A DNA stretch of 64,000 nucleotides from Amorphophallus konjac (Eukaryota > Streptophyta > Magnoliopsida > Alismatales > Araceae), in contig CM040125.1 in assembly GCA_022559845.1 (NCBI GenBank), forward strand, positions 199,494,102 through 199,558,101, written 5' to 3'. Every line of letters begins with the position of its first letter. Within the stretch, counting starts at the first letter, position 1. The notes under the pieces were generated by a model that saw nothing but the letters and a program-made list of their open reading frames with translations, was not told the origin of the DNA and did no database searches. Positions 53,916 to 64,000 of this stretch are shown in pieces. Made by a program: the position numbers and the translations under genes.

Positions 53916-54175
53916 CTCCAGATGGCTCAAGATAGACAAAAGTAGTATGCTGATAATCAAAGGTGATGCCTAGAATTTCAAGTGGGAGACCACACGTTTC
54001 TTAAAGTTTCTCCGGGTCGAGGTATTCGAAGATTCGCCATCAAAGGCAAGCTCACTCTGAGATACATTGGACCTTTTAAAATTCTTGGAAGGGTTGGAGA
54101 AGTCGCATATCGGGTAGCTCTGCCTCCACAATTATCTAGAGTCCACGATGTGTTCCATGTTTCATGCTTAATAGA
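53916..54175 (+). pseudogene. Chromovirus integrase C-terminal remnant (insertion host of the copia element)
   Basis: After the copia LTR the sequence encodes the end of a Tekay/Del-type integrase: [52 protein letters not shown]. It then breaks off. The part before this must lie upstream of the window, so the copia element inserted into an integrase gene. ctcca (53916-53920) should be its right target duplication. Confidence 0.75.
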
Positions 54176-54194
54176 CCGCCACCAGGCCCTAGCG

Positions 54195-54814
54195 TATTTT
54201 TCGTATGATGCAATGCATGGATCCAGAGAAGGTCCTTTTGGCGACATTCCAACTCATGAAGGATGCTAGCGCTTGGTGGCGGTCTATTGAGGCTACTTGC
54301 CTACAAGAGCCCATATCATGGGATGAATTCTAAGAGTTCTTCAATGACAAGTATTTATCCGAGAGAGTCTGAGAGAAGAAGGCTGTCGAGTTTGCAACTT
54401 TAACGTAGCGAAATCTCAGCGTCGCGGAGTATGAAGCTCAGTTTGTTAGGTTGGCAAAGTATGTTCCTCATCTTTTTTGCATGGAGAAGATGAAGGCAAA
54501 AAGGTTCATGAATGGCTTAAGGCCTAGTTTTATTCCCCACTTATCTATGTTGGACATTCAAACATATTTGAAAATGGTCAAGAAGGACCAGTTATTAGAA
54601 GATGGGCTATCCTTTGCTGATGGAGTTAGAGGAAGAACTGTGAAGAAGGAGCAAGCTAGTGGCTCCGGTAGTTCTAAACCTGTGGCTGGAAAGAAGAGGC
54701 TTGGCATAGGCCGTGATTTCTCCAAGGATAGGAAGAGATCGAAGGAAGGCAACAAGCAGATGGTGCCCGTGCCCACTCAAGAGCGATGCAAGCATTGTGA
54801 TAAGTGCCATCACT
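54195..54814 (+). pseudogene. gag: Tekay/Del-like gag fragment
   Basis: Begins mid-domain ([14 protein letters not shown]), fused to the integrase scrap on its left. Then [16 protein letters not shown], the AEYEAQFVRLAKYVPHL stretch and a basic tail; the zinc knuckle is cut short (CKHCDKCHH, stop). Stops near 54331 (TAA), 54370 (TGA) and 54405 (TAG); at least the latter two fit CGA and CAG decay. Confidence 0.8.
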
Positions 54815-55338
54815 GATCCGATGAGTGCTGGAGGCTCCTCAGGAATTGTCTTCATTACGGGATCTAGGAACACAAGATTTTCGAGAGTCCGTTGATGAAG
54901 GAGCGAGCTCAACAAGAGAGGGCACATGGAGGTTCAAGGCGACAAGGGCGTTTACATGCTTTCATGGAAGCAGAGCCCTCCGAGGAAGGTAGAGTGGTGG
55001 AAGGTATTCTTATTGTTAATTCTAGACCTACCTTTGTTCTATTTGACACTGGTGCAACTCATTCTTTCGTATTGAAAAAGTTTGCTGCTACTTTATCTTT
55101 GGAGCCTATTTTGTTAAAATCTGATTTGGTTATCACTACACCATTAGGAGCGGGTACTGAGCTTAATTTATTTTATCCTGTCAGTAAGGTTTTAATTGGT
55201 AATTGTAATCTACTTGCTGATCTGATCTGTATGGATATAGAGAGTTATGATGTGATTTTTGGAGCTAATTGGCTGTTTAAGCATGGAGGTTGTGTAAGGT
55301 GTAAGGAAGGGTTAGTAACCTTTGAGAGGCACCCTTAA
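54815..55338 (+). pseudogene. Tekay-like protease
   Basis: Open from 54892. The active site FVLFDTGATHSFV (about 55034-55070) and VIFGANWLFKHGG near 55255 are typical of chromovirus protease. No sound start; a frameshift separates it from gag. Confidence 0.85.
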
Positions 55339-55404
55339 CTTGTTTTCCAAGGTGTTAGGTGTTCTAAGCCTCCATATCTTATATCTACTCTTTAAGCTTT
55401 TAGA

Positions 55405-56260
55405 TTGTTGAAGAAGGGTTGTGCGGCTTTCCTAGCCACTATTATTACTAAGAAGAAGGAGTCTGTTATTGAAGATATTCCAGTGGTTAGAGATTACCCT
55501 GATGTTTTTTCAGAGGAATTACCTAGTCTACCACCCGAGAGAGAGGTTCAGTTCTCTATTGATTTGATCCCTGGGGCTGCCCCGGTGTCCAAGGCACCCT
55601 ATAGAATGTCACCAGCAGAGTTGAAGGAATTGAAGGAGCAGTTGATGGAACTGTTAGCAAAAGGATTCATTAGGCCAAGCACGTCCCCGTGGGGAGCGCC
55701 CATTCTATTCGTAAGGAAGAAGGATGGATCACTGAGGTTATGTATTGATTATCGGCAATTGAATCAGCTAACTATTAAGAAGAAGTATCCCCTGCCTCAA
55801 ATTGATGAGTTATTTGATCAATTATCTGGAGTGAAATATTTTTCCAAGATTGACCTCAGGTTTGGCTATCATGAACTAAGAATTTAGGAGGTAGATATCC
55901 ATAAAACGGCTTTCAAGAGTCGGTATGGCCATTATGAATTTGTCGTTATACCTTTCAGATTGACTAACGCGCCTGTAGCTTTTATGCAACTGATGAATGA
56001 TGTGTTTAGAGAGCATCTTGATAAATTTGTGGTGGTGATCATCTAATGACGGTGTTGCAAATATTGAGGGTTAATAAACTTTATGCAAAGTTGTGCAAAT
56101 GTGAATTCTGGCTTGACAAGGTATCATTCCTTGGTCATGTGATTTTAAAGGAGGGAGTTGCTTTTGACCCATCGAAGGTTGAAGCCGTTAAGAATGGGGA
56201 GAGACCTAGTAATGTTACCGAGGTTCAGGGCTTTCTAGGATTGGCTGGTTATTATTGAAG
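55405..56260 (+). pseudogene. pol: Tekay-like reverse transcriptase, catalytic motif deleted
   Basis: Motifs [60 protein letters not shown] and KYFSKIDLR are clear. After [11 protein letters not shown] the sequence jumps to [10 protein letters not shown]; the stretch with the IDD active site and about 20 following codons is gone. So this RT is dead by deletion as well as by stops (55886 TAG; TGA near 56256). Confidence 0.88.
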
Positions 56261-56780
56261 GTTTATTAAAGATTTCTCCAATATTGTTGTACCCTTGACT
56301 AGGTTAACTCAGAAGGAGAACTCGTATGTATGGACAGAGGACTGTGAGAAGAGTTTTCAAATCTTAAAGGAATGTTTAATGACCGGCCCTATTCTTGCCC
56401 TATCCGTGGGTAGTGGAGGATTCGAAGTCTATGCAGATGCTTCAGATATTGGTTTGGGTTGTGTATTGATGCGGCACTGGAGGGTCATTGCTTATGCTTC
56501 TAAGTAACTTAAGGGTCATGAAGAGAATTATTCTGTGCACGATCTGGAGTTAGCACCTGTTATTTTTGCCCTCAAGATCTGGAGACATTATTTATGTGGT
56601 GAGCAGTTCATTGTTTATTACGATCACAAGAGTTTGAAATATCTATTTTCACATAAGGAGTTGAATATGAGGCAGCGAAGGTGGCTTGAGTATTTAAAGG
56701 ATTTTGATTTTTCTATCTAGTATCACCCTTGGAAAGGTATGTGGTGGTGGATGCTCTTAGTAGTAAACCTATGGTTTCTC
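56261..56780 (+). pseudogene. Tekay-like RNase H
   Basis: [38 protein letters not shown] and [29 protein letters not shown]. Stops near 56506 (TAA) and 56718 (TAG) sit where Gln is usual; the end is degraded. Confidence 0.85.
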
Positions 56781-58385
56781 TATCTTGTTTAATGATTAAG
56801 GAATGATATCTGCTAAAGCAATTTGTTGATCTAAAGTTAGATGTGAAAGCTAAAGAAGGTCATCTTTTGATTTCCAATACTAATGTTCAGCCTGGCATAT
56901 TGACTGAGATTAAGGAACTTCAGGATGTTGATCCGTTCTTGGTAGAAGTTAAGGGAAGCTTGGACTAGAGAAAGGAATTTGATGTTTCAAGTGATGGAAG
57001 ACTTTTGTATCAAGGAAGAACTTGTGAACTTGATCACATTGGTATTAAGAAGAAGCTTATGGAAGTGGCGCATCGTCCCAAGTATACTATCCATCTGGGA
57101 GCTACTAAGATGTATCATGATATAAAGAAGACTTATTAATGGCTGAACATGAAGAGAGAGATTGTCGATTATGTGAGTCGTTGCTTGACAGGTCCGTAAG
57201 TCAAGGTAGAGCATTTGAGGTCAGCTGGTAAACTTAGACCATTGGAAACACCCATGTGGAAGTGGGAGAGTATTGGCATAGATTTCATAGTGGGTCTACC
57301 ACGAACTCGTGGTGGATTTGATACAATCAAGGTCATTGTGGACCGATTAACGAAGTCAGCTCATATGTTGCCTATTGAGAATAAGTGGATGGTGGATGTG
57401 TTAGCAACTTTGTACATCAAAGAAGTGGTAAGGTTGCATGGCATTCCAGTATCTATTGTTTTAGATCAAGATCCTTGTTTCACGTCGCATTTTTGGAAAG
57501 GTTTGCAAGCTTCTCTGGGAACTAAGTTGAATTTTAGCACAGCTTTTCATCCACAGACAGACGGTCAGATAGAAAGAACTAACCAGATTATTAAGGACAT
57601 GCTTAGGGCTTGTATCGACTTTGGGGGATATTGGCACAGACATTTACCATTGATAGAATTTACGTATAATAATAGTTACCAATCCATTATTCAGATGGCT
57701 CTGTTTGAAGCCTTGTGTGGTCAGAATTGTAGATCACCTCTTTGTTGGGAAGAGATTGGTGAGAGGCAGTTGTTTGGTCCTGACATTATTCAAGAGACTA
57801 CCAAGAACATCCGAATTATGCAAGATTGATTAAAGATTATGCAATTGAGACAAAAGAGCTATGCAGATAATAGAAGGAGAGACTTGGAGTTTCAAGTAGG
57901 AGATCATGTTTTCTTAAGAGTCTCGCCAACATGATGTATTCAAAGGTTTGGAGTTAAGGGTAAATTGAGTCCAAGATTTATTGGTCCATTAGAAATTCTG
58001 GACAGAGTTGGAGAAGTGGCTTATAGGCTAGCTTTGCCCCCGCAGCTGGCTGGAGTGCACGATGTGTTTTCCATATCCATGCTCATAAAATATGTGTATG
58101 ACCCCTCTCATGTGATTCATCATGATGACTTTGTATTACAGAATGATCTATCTCATGAAGAGAAGCGTATAAAGGTGCTAGATCGGAAGCTTCAGCAATT
58201 GAGGAATAGATCAATACCTATGATCAAGCTCCAGTGGAGCAGACGTGGTCAAGAAGAAGCGACATGGGAATTAGAGGAAGCTATCAAGAAGAAGTACCCA
58301 GAATTATTTGCAGGTAAGTTCTATTACCCCGATCATTTCATATCATGTGAATTTGGGGACCAAATTACATTTAAGAGGGGGAGGG
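56781..58385 (+). pseudogene. Tekay-like integrase with chromodomain
   Basis: The zinc-finger part is degraded (56990-57200). The DDE core is in one open stretch from 57215: WESIGIDFIVGLPRT (Asp), VLDQDPCFTSHFW (Asp) and HPQTDGQIERTNQ (Glu). After a stop at 57827 and a frame change the C-terminal [22 protein letters not shown] leads to a chromodomain-like end (RNRSIPMIKLQWSRRGQEEATWELEE, about 58205-58285). The frame closes at the LTR boundary; the purine tract aagagggggaggg lies at 58373-58385. Confidence 0.88.
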
Positions 58386-61300
58386 TGTAGTAACCCGATA
58401 AAATATAAGTATAAATCACATATACAAATTATTCTTCAATTGTTTTCACAATAAAATAGAGATAATTATATAAGTGTGTAAATAAATTAACCAAATTAAA
58501 TTTAAAACTTGGATAAATCAAGGATAGGCTAATTGGGGTTAATTGAGAATTATTAATGCCTAATTGGATAAATAAAATTAGTAATAATGGGTGAAAAACC
58601 CTAAAATCAGACTAATGGGGGGAAAACCTAAATTGATAGGTTAACCTAACTAATTGGGCCTAAAATCTTTGGGAAACCCTAGTCCACTTAGAGTTAAATC
58701 TCATCCTTCGAAATCCTGACCTAATTAGGGTTTTGGGAGAGAGATGGCTGCACTAGATAAGGGAAAAGATCAATTTTTTTGGAGTAATTCGGAGTAGGAT
58801 TCTTTCCCTTGATTTAATCAAGTTTGGGAGGCTTAACCCCTATAAATAGGACCAAATCGAACCCTAGACGACCCTTAGTTCGTGCCAAGGCGCGGAGGCG
58901 AAGGAGAGGATTGGATTTGGGAGAAAGGAGGCAAGATTTAAAGGCGTTCGAGGAGCAGCCGGAGTTCATCATCCCCTTCGTTAGATCGAGTCTAAGGTAG
59001 GTTTCCTCTCAGGCACAAATTAATTAAGGATCTAAATCGTGTTCATATGCATGTAACAAGATCTAGAATGCCTTTTGCCTCATTTTCATCAAGTATATTG
59101 CATGTATTGGATGAATTAGGGCTGGTTGTTTCGTCCCGTGCCAAAACGGAGTTTTGTTCCTGAACGCGGCACAACCAGACATCGCATTCTTAACGTGGCC
59201 CTACGATAAACCGTTACCTTCATATTTTTAAACTTAACATATTTTATTGTTGCATTATTTTTAATATAAAAAGTATTTAATTTTATTGAATGTGGCTTTA
59301 TTCTAGACCGCGACCATAAGGATTATTTTATTAAATATGTTTTCTCTCTCTTTGAAAATTGTTAAAAAATAGTTATTTTTAATTAAATGTGGCCCCCATA
59401 CTGACCACGAGTAGTTCGCGTCCCCATCATAGACTACATTATGTGATGAATTATTTTTGAAAACCCTAGTTTTCCTAGTTGATTTCATGGCATGTATAGA
59501 TTAATATCATGATTAGTTTCACTATTCATGGCATCTGAACACACTAAATATCTACGTTATCATGCAAGGAAGTAAATACTTAAGATAAAGGTCATGTTCT
59601 ATGTCCCTCATGTTCTTTCTAAATCCCTTATCTCCATGTTGTCTTAAGAAAGTAGATGTAATCTGAAACCTGAAATTGATCCATCTATAGCATGTCGGCG
59701 ATTATGATGGATCACATATGGTTTTATTTGAAGGTTTCATCACCCCGGTGATATTAACCTACCGCTTACTATTGATTTCTGTAGTGTGATGAGAACACAA
59801 ATTCATGGTGAGGTTAGGACCCTCCGCCAGATATTCCTTCTGTCGGACTGGAACTTCCTCCATCAAGGCCTCCCTAAGTCTCCTTGAGCCTAGGATTCCT
59901 AGTAGGACGTTGAGCAGGTTGTACCCTAAAAACCCTGAAAAGCAATGGAATCCACATCCTACTATGTAGGATAGGGTTTAACCGGCCATTGGAAGGATAG
60001 AACGAGGTTCTATATGCGATCTAGTGAGTCTGTACTGAACGCGGCCTACATCCAAACGGTGTTCAGGCTCTGTTTGAGAACGCACTTGATCAAAGACCAT
60101 GTTCTTTTAACCCCTGAGTGGATCATGGCCGTCAATCCGATCGTTTTCTTCTCTGAAGGCGGTGCCCACTGTGACCCCGTTCTTCAGAAGGCAGCCCTCT
60201 GTCCGACCGCGTTCAACCCAATGTTTCTAATGACTTGGTTTTTGCAATGATTGAATGTTTGGCATGTTCCTAAGTCTAAGGTTCATCATGCTTGGCATAC
60301 CGTATTGCTTGTCCTTATTGAAATTCTCCATAAATTGATCTAAGTTCTAACTTAGTTCATACTTTAATGAGATTGCAATGACCTATAGTTATTGATTCCT
60401 TTCATGTTACTGGAACATAACATCTTTGGACTCATTGGCCACTAAAGAATGAACAGAATTGTCTAGAAACTAATGGATTGTGACTAATAGTTCAATCAAC
60501 GATAATGCCAGTGCGACAAGATCGGGTCAGGTCCTGGGAGCAGCACCCGAATTACTCATTTACCGCGGGAGTATTGATCAAATGGGATGTTGGCATTGCA
60601 CCAACCCAATGCAAGATTAATGCTAGACATTTTCCAAATGAATAAATGATTGAATGAATGATCGACTTGAGTAAACTATTGTCCTTGACCCGGAAGGGTG
60701 AATTGTTGTTCGAATTCAAATGTTAATGGGCCAATTCTAATGTTATGTTCACCCTAATGTCTATTCCATTGATGTATTGTGCTAGCTTGTCATTGAATTC
60801 CTTAATGATCTATTTTCCTTATCATAAGTTTGTTCCTTGATATTGTTTCGTACTCTAAAGTTCTTTCCTTATTGATCATGTCATTGTCCTTTAAATTACA
60901 TGTGATTTTCATACCAGGATATGTAAACATATTGCATTAAACAATGAATTACTTATATTTGCCTAGTTAATGATGAGTAATCACTACCGAGCTTTTGCTC
61001 ACATAGTGTTTTTCAATGTTTTTCAGGTAGTTTTGAAGATGGAGAACCTCAATCGGATGGGTTGGGTTTGCCGTGATCCTGAGCGACTCTCTAGAAGATT
61101 ACGTCTTAGAGTCTGATGATAGTGTCAATTCAATTAAGGGCGCATTTGAGAACGCCCTCACCCATGGCTTTCGTGCCCGAATCTCCCGACAGTATTTAAT
61201 TTTTTTTCAAATGACTTTTGGCCGTCTCAGTGTTTGAGCGCTCATCAAAAGTCGGAGGAGAGAGAGGCAGATATAAAATCGTGCTTAAACGGGAATCGTT

Positions 61301-61645
61301 ATAAGCCGGTGTAAAGAGGATTCTAAAGATTTTTAATAATTACAAATCTTGCCCGTGTCATACTTTTGTACGGTCGAAAGATTTTTGTGGGAATATAAAA
61401 GTAAGGTTAGTTGTCAAACGTCGCCCTATGTCTTAGGGATTTTGGAGTCTTTATTTTATTGGTGTAATTCCATGCTATGGTGAATTTGGAGTATAAACGA
61501 GATATGTAACCTTGAAATTCTTCTAGATTATTTATAAAGTTCATTTTTTGGTGGAATTATGGTGTCTTTTGCATTTCTGATTTTGCTCTGATTTAATGAA
61601 TGGTTATGACTGCCGCGCTTTGAGTCCCCGCATTGGGGCGTGACA
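58386..61645 (+). repeat. Tekay-like 3' LTR (3260 bp)
   Basis: Begins tgtagtaacccg, ends ggggcgtgaca. TATA box tataaatagg at 58841-58850 with a leader after it. No 5' partner is in the window, because the left part of the element was lost at the integrase-gag junction. Downstream it abuts Tat protease sequence. The only ORF over 75 codons (60014-60250) has no recognisable feature. Confidence 0.85.
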
Positions 61646-63142
61646 TGCTGTCCACCCTCCATCAATGCATCAAACATGCCAAGGATGGAGAAGAACATAC
61701 GGTGTTCGTAAACCTATCACCGTTCACCCCAGCAAAATGCAATATGGCTAATGCTGCACTTTACTTCGGGGGACCCAGCGCATACCCCGTAGTCAAAAGC
61801 GAAAGCAATGGGTGGCTCTCAGAGGATGAGGATGACCTCTTCTCTGTCGATGAAGAAAAGGCCAAGCTCCATTGGCTACGCCTCAACTCCAAAACAACTC
61901 CAGATCACCCGGAGAGGCATAAACTCAACTTTGAGGTTAATCTTATTGGCTGAGCCATCGATAAGAGCATATGCATGCCGCCAGATTTAATACATCTTTC
62001 ATCAGTATCAGAGGAGCACAAGGTTAAACCGCTCAAAATATTCGTCGTCACCTACAAACGGCAACTAAGGAACAAGAAAAAGGTCAACAGGGATAAGCCC
62101 ATTGTCTTCTACAAGGGTGACATGGCGCCTCATGCCCCACCAGAAGATGACTTGGGTTGGCCCAAGCTAGCCGACGGTACCCCGGAAGCGGTCCAAATAA
62201 TAAACGACCTACCACAACACATTCGGGAGATGTGCCTAAAGCAACATATTCCCCAATGGTAAGATTCCGCATGATGTGAATACTTTCACCAGTTGTGCAC
62301 TCATTCCCAGGTCCGTGGGCAACCCCCATTCTCCCACAAAGATACAAGGGGACTCGGCTAGAACCAAGCCCAAGACTTCCTCGTCTACTATGCGGTCAAT
62401 GTCATAAGTCTGATACTGCCAGTCAATGACCAGACTAATGTCGATATGAAATTCAATAGCTCTGGGGATGCGAAAGAGAAGATCCTGATCTCGCTCCCCA
62501 CCAGGTCCAGTACCCCAGTTCAGGTGAGTGATGAGCCTTCACCACTCTCTGGCAAAGAAATCGGGGCTAACTAAGCTCCCCTTGCCTCCTAGACTATTGA
62601 AGAATCCCGTTCTGCCAACTTTCCCAATAGGGAAGTTACCATGTACACTTGCAAGGAGGTTTTGTCATCTTTAGTGGGCAACCCCAGGGATGCTCCAGTG
62701 GTATTAGTCGATAATTGTCGAAAAAGACAAATCACATCCAGAGATGGCTCGACAGAAGCCTCACCGTCGTCGACTGATGACACCAAGGGATCCCCATTAA
62801 CAGATGTTGGTGGCCCAGAACAACCCATGCCAGGATCCAGTAATGATGATTGTCCAGTTCCACCAGCGTCAACTAGCAGCATCGAAAATCAAGAAGTGTA
62901 CAAAATCGACACTGATCATGAAGATTTCATCGACTTCCAACCTGCTCCTCCTGAGCTGGAGGACGGTGGCCAGACAACTGTTGATGAACTCGTCGAGATC
63001 AACCTTGGTGAAGCCGAAACCCACCAGCCAACGTTTGTCAGTGCTCTCCTCACCAAAGTAGAGAAGTAGGACTACAAACAACTCCTGCTCGAATACAAAG
63101 ACTGCTTCACCTTGATGTACAAGGAGATGCCAGGGCTAGACC
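61646..63142 (+). pseudogene. Second Tat element fragment: protease end, linker, RT start
   Basis: Begins mid-protease (LSTLHQCIKHAKDGEEHTVF), homologous to the Tat protease end at 19745-19860, then an acidic linker with QHIREMCLKQHIPQW and further on DFIDFQPAPPELEDGGQTTV, matching 21100-21160. It stops after YKEMPGL, where another LTR is inserted. Several frames and stops; clearly diverged from the first Tat element, so a different family. Confidence 0.85.
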
Positions 63143-64000
63143 TGATGGGGGCATCCCTTGCCCCTCTACATTTTCAAGGCTCAGATTGTTCGTCGGCATG
63201 CGTCATTATGTTTGTCATATTTTTCTAAGTCTAGTCATGCTATTTTTATATTTTATTTGAGTCATAAACTATGTAATTTTCCCTTTATTTGAGTCTGGTA
63301 CCTAGGTTTGAGAGTCATTTACCTAAGTTGAATGTCATTAGGTTGATTAGGTTGGTTAATGGGCCCAATTCAATAGGCTAGGCCCAGGGGCGCCCCTCCC
63401 TGGTCTGTCTGGTCATTATGTCAATTGTCTAGGGTCAGTATGGTCATGTGAAAAGTCATGTGAGTCTATAAATAGCCCATTCCCCTCTCTCATTTGTAAC
63501 TCTTGATGTTCAATTGCAATATAAGAATTTTCAGATATTTGAGTGATTTCCTTGGACTGAGAAGCTCCCCCTCTCCCTCTCTCTCCCTTCTCGCTCCCTC
63601 TAGAAGTGTGCACCCCTTTCTCTCTCCTCCCCCCTCCCACCTACTTTCTCTCTCTTCCCCCCTCCAATAACTCACTCCAAGTCCCCAATAGCCCCTCTTT
63701 ACTCCACCCCAGCCCCAAGAGATCCTTCACCTATCCCCACTCCACCCTCCAACCACCAACAACCCACTCCCCTTCCCCAAGCACCCCTCTCATCTCCCAA
63801 GGAAAAAGCACCCCTTCCCTTCCCCAACACAACCCTTCCCATCCCCAAGACCCCCATTAATAACTTCCATTAAGCCACATTCCAACATTGAGAGAGATCT
63901 CTCCTTCCCTCTCTCCTTCCCAACCCAAATTCGCAGCTCCCCCTTCCTCCACCTGCTAGACCACCTTCCAGCCCCCATTCTGCCCCTCCCACACCTTGAA
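63143..64000 (+). repeat. Start of an LTR related to the one at 28788 (cut by window end)
   Basis: Begins tgatgggggc after agacc (probable target copy). It shares with 28788-31140 the tttatttgagtcat words, the gggcccaattcaat block, the TATA region (tctataaatagccc, 63465-63478) and the C-rich stretch ending in cttccagcccccattct. Identity is much lower than between the two LTRs of the nested element, so it is an older or different subfamily. Confidence 0.8.

Noticed and set aside
59690..59860. Possible fourth structured block in the Tekay-like LTR (a hairpin catcacc/ggtgat and ggaccctccgcc)
   Set aside because: Some words are similar, but the closing stem and the UUCG hairpin are missing, so I could not support homology.
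60014..60250. 78-codon ORF in the Tekay-like LTR
   Set aside because: Isolated, without recognisable features, in an otherwise non-coding LTR.

Overview
The window is repeat-dense nuclear DNA from a plant, almost certainly a flowering plant with a large genome. I see no ordinary host gene. Everything is LTR retrotransposon, stacked by repeated insertion. The lineages are plant-specific: a SIRE/Maximus-like Ty1-copia element, Tat-lineage Ty3-gypsy elements with a second (archaeal-type) RNase H and an antisense plant-mobile-domain gene, and Tekay/Del-like chromoviruses. The species cannot be told from the sequence.

Layout. A copia element spans 1-53915. Its 5' LTR is cut by the window start (1-1249) and its 3' LTR is 51761-53915. 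Its gag is split by a Tat element at 1487-45437 (LTRs 1487-5041 and 41906-45437, duplicated target acacc). Inside the Tat element sit two non-autonomous elements. One, on the minus strand at 9411-19430 (target aggcc), has the unusual form LTR-internal-LTR-internal-LTR and split the Tat gag/protease junction. The other, at 28788-36703 (target ccgac/ctgac), split the last exon of the Tat antisense gene. Between Tat pol and the antisense gene lie three tandem-repeat systems (24527-27640). Right of the copia element are a scrap of chromovirus integrase (53916-about 54175), a decayed Tekay-like gag-pol with its 3' LTR (about 54195-61645), a fragment of a second Tat element (61646-63142), and the start of an LTR related to the one at 28788 (63143 to the window end).

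How the parts work. The autonomous elements once encoded Gag, protease, reverse transcriptase, RNase H and integrase. All are now broken, mostly by stop codons of the kind left by cytosine deamination. The two non-autonomous elements keep open reading frames. These share a domain that is none of the standard retroelement enzymes.

Main discoveries. (1) A 108-109 nt block occurs in three unrelated element families: the Tat LTRs, the copia 3' non-coding region, and the leader of the minus-strand element. It folds on paper into a closing stem with three inner hairpins, one capped by UUCG, and the stems are kept by paired base changes. This looks like an undescribed cis-acting RNA shared among retrotransposon superfamilies. 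(2) The two non-autonomous elements share a domain plus DPFDP and GCPGP motifs; in one it is fused in a 1053-codon frame between a gag-like start and an integrase-tail/chromodomain end. (3) The Tat antisense gene shows three phase-1 introns and its own TATA box, next to the same GTTAAAACGGCGCG motif that precedes the LTR TATA box.
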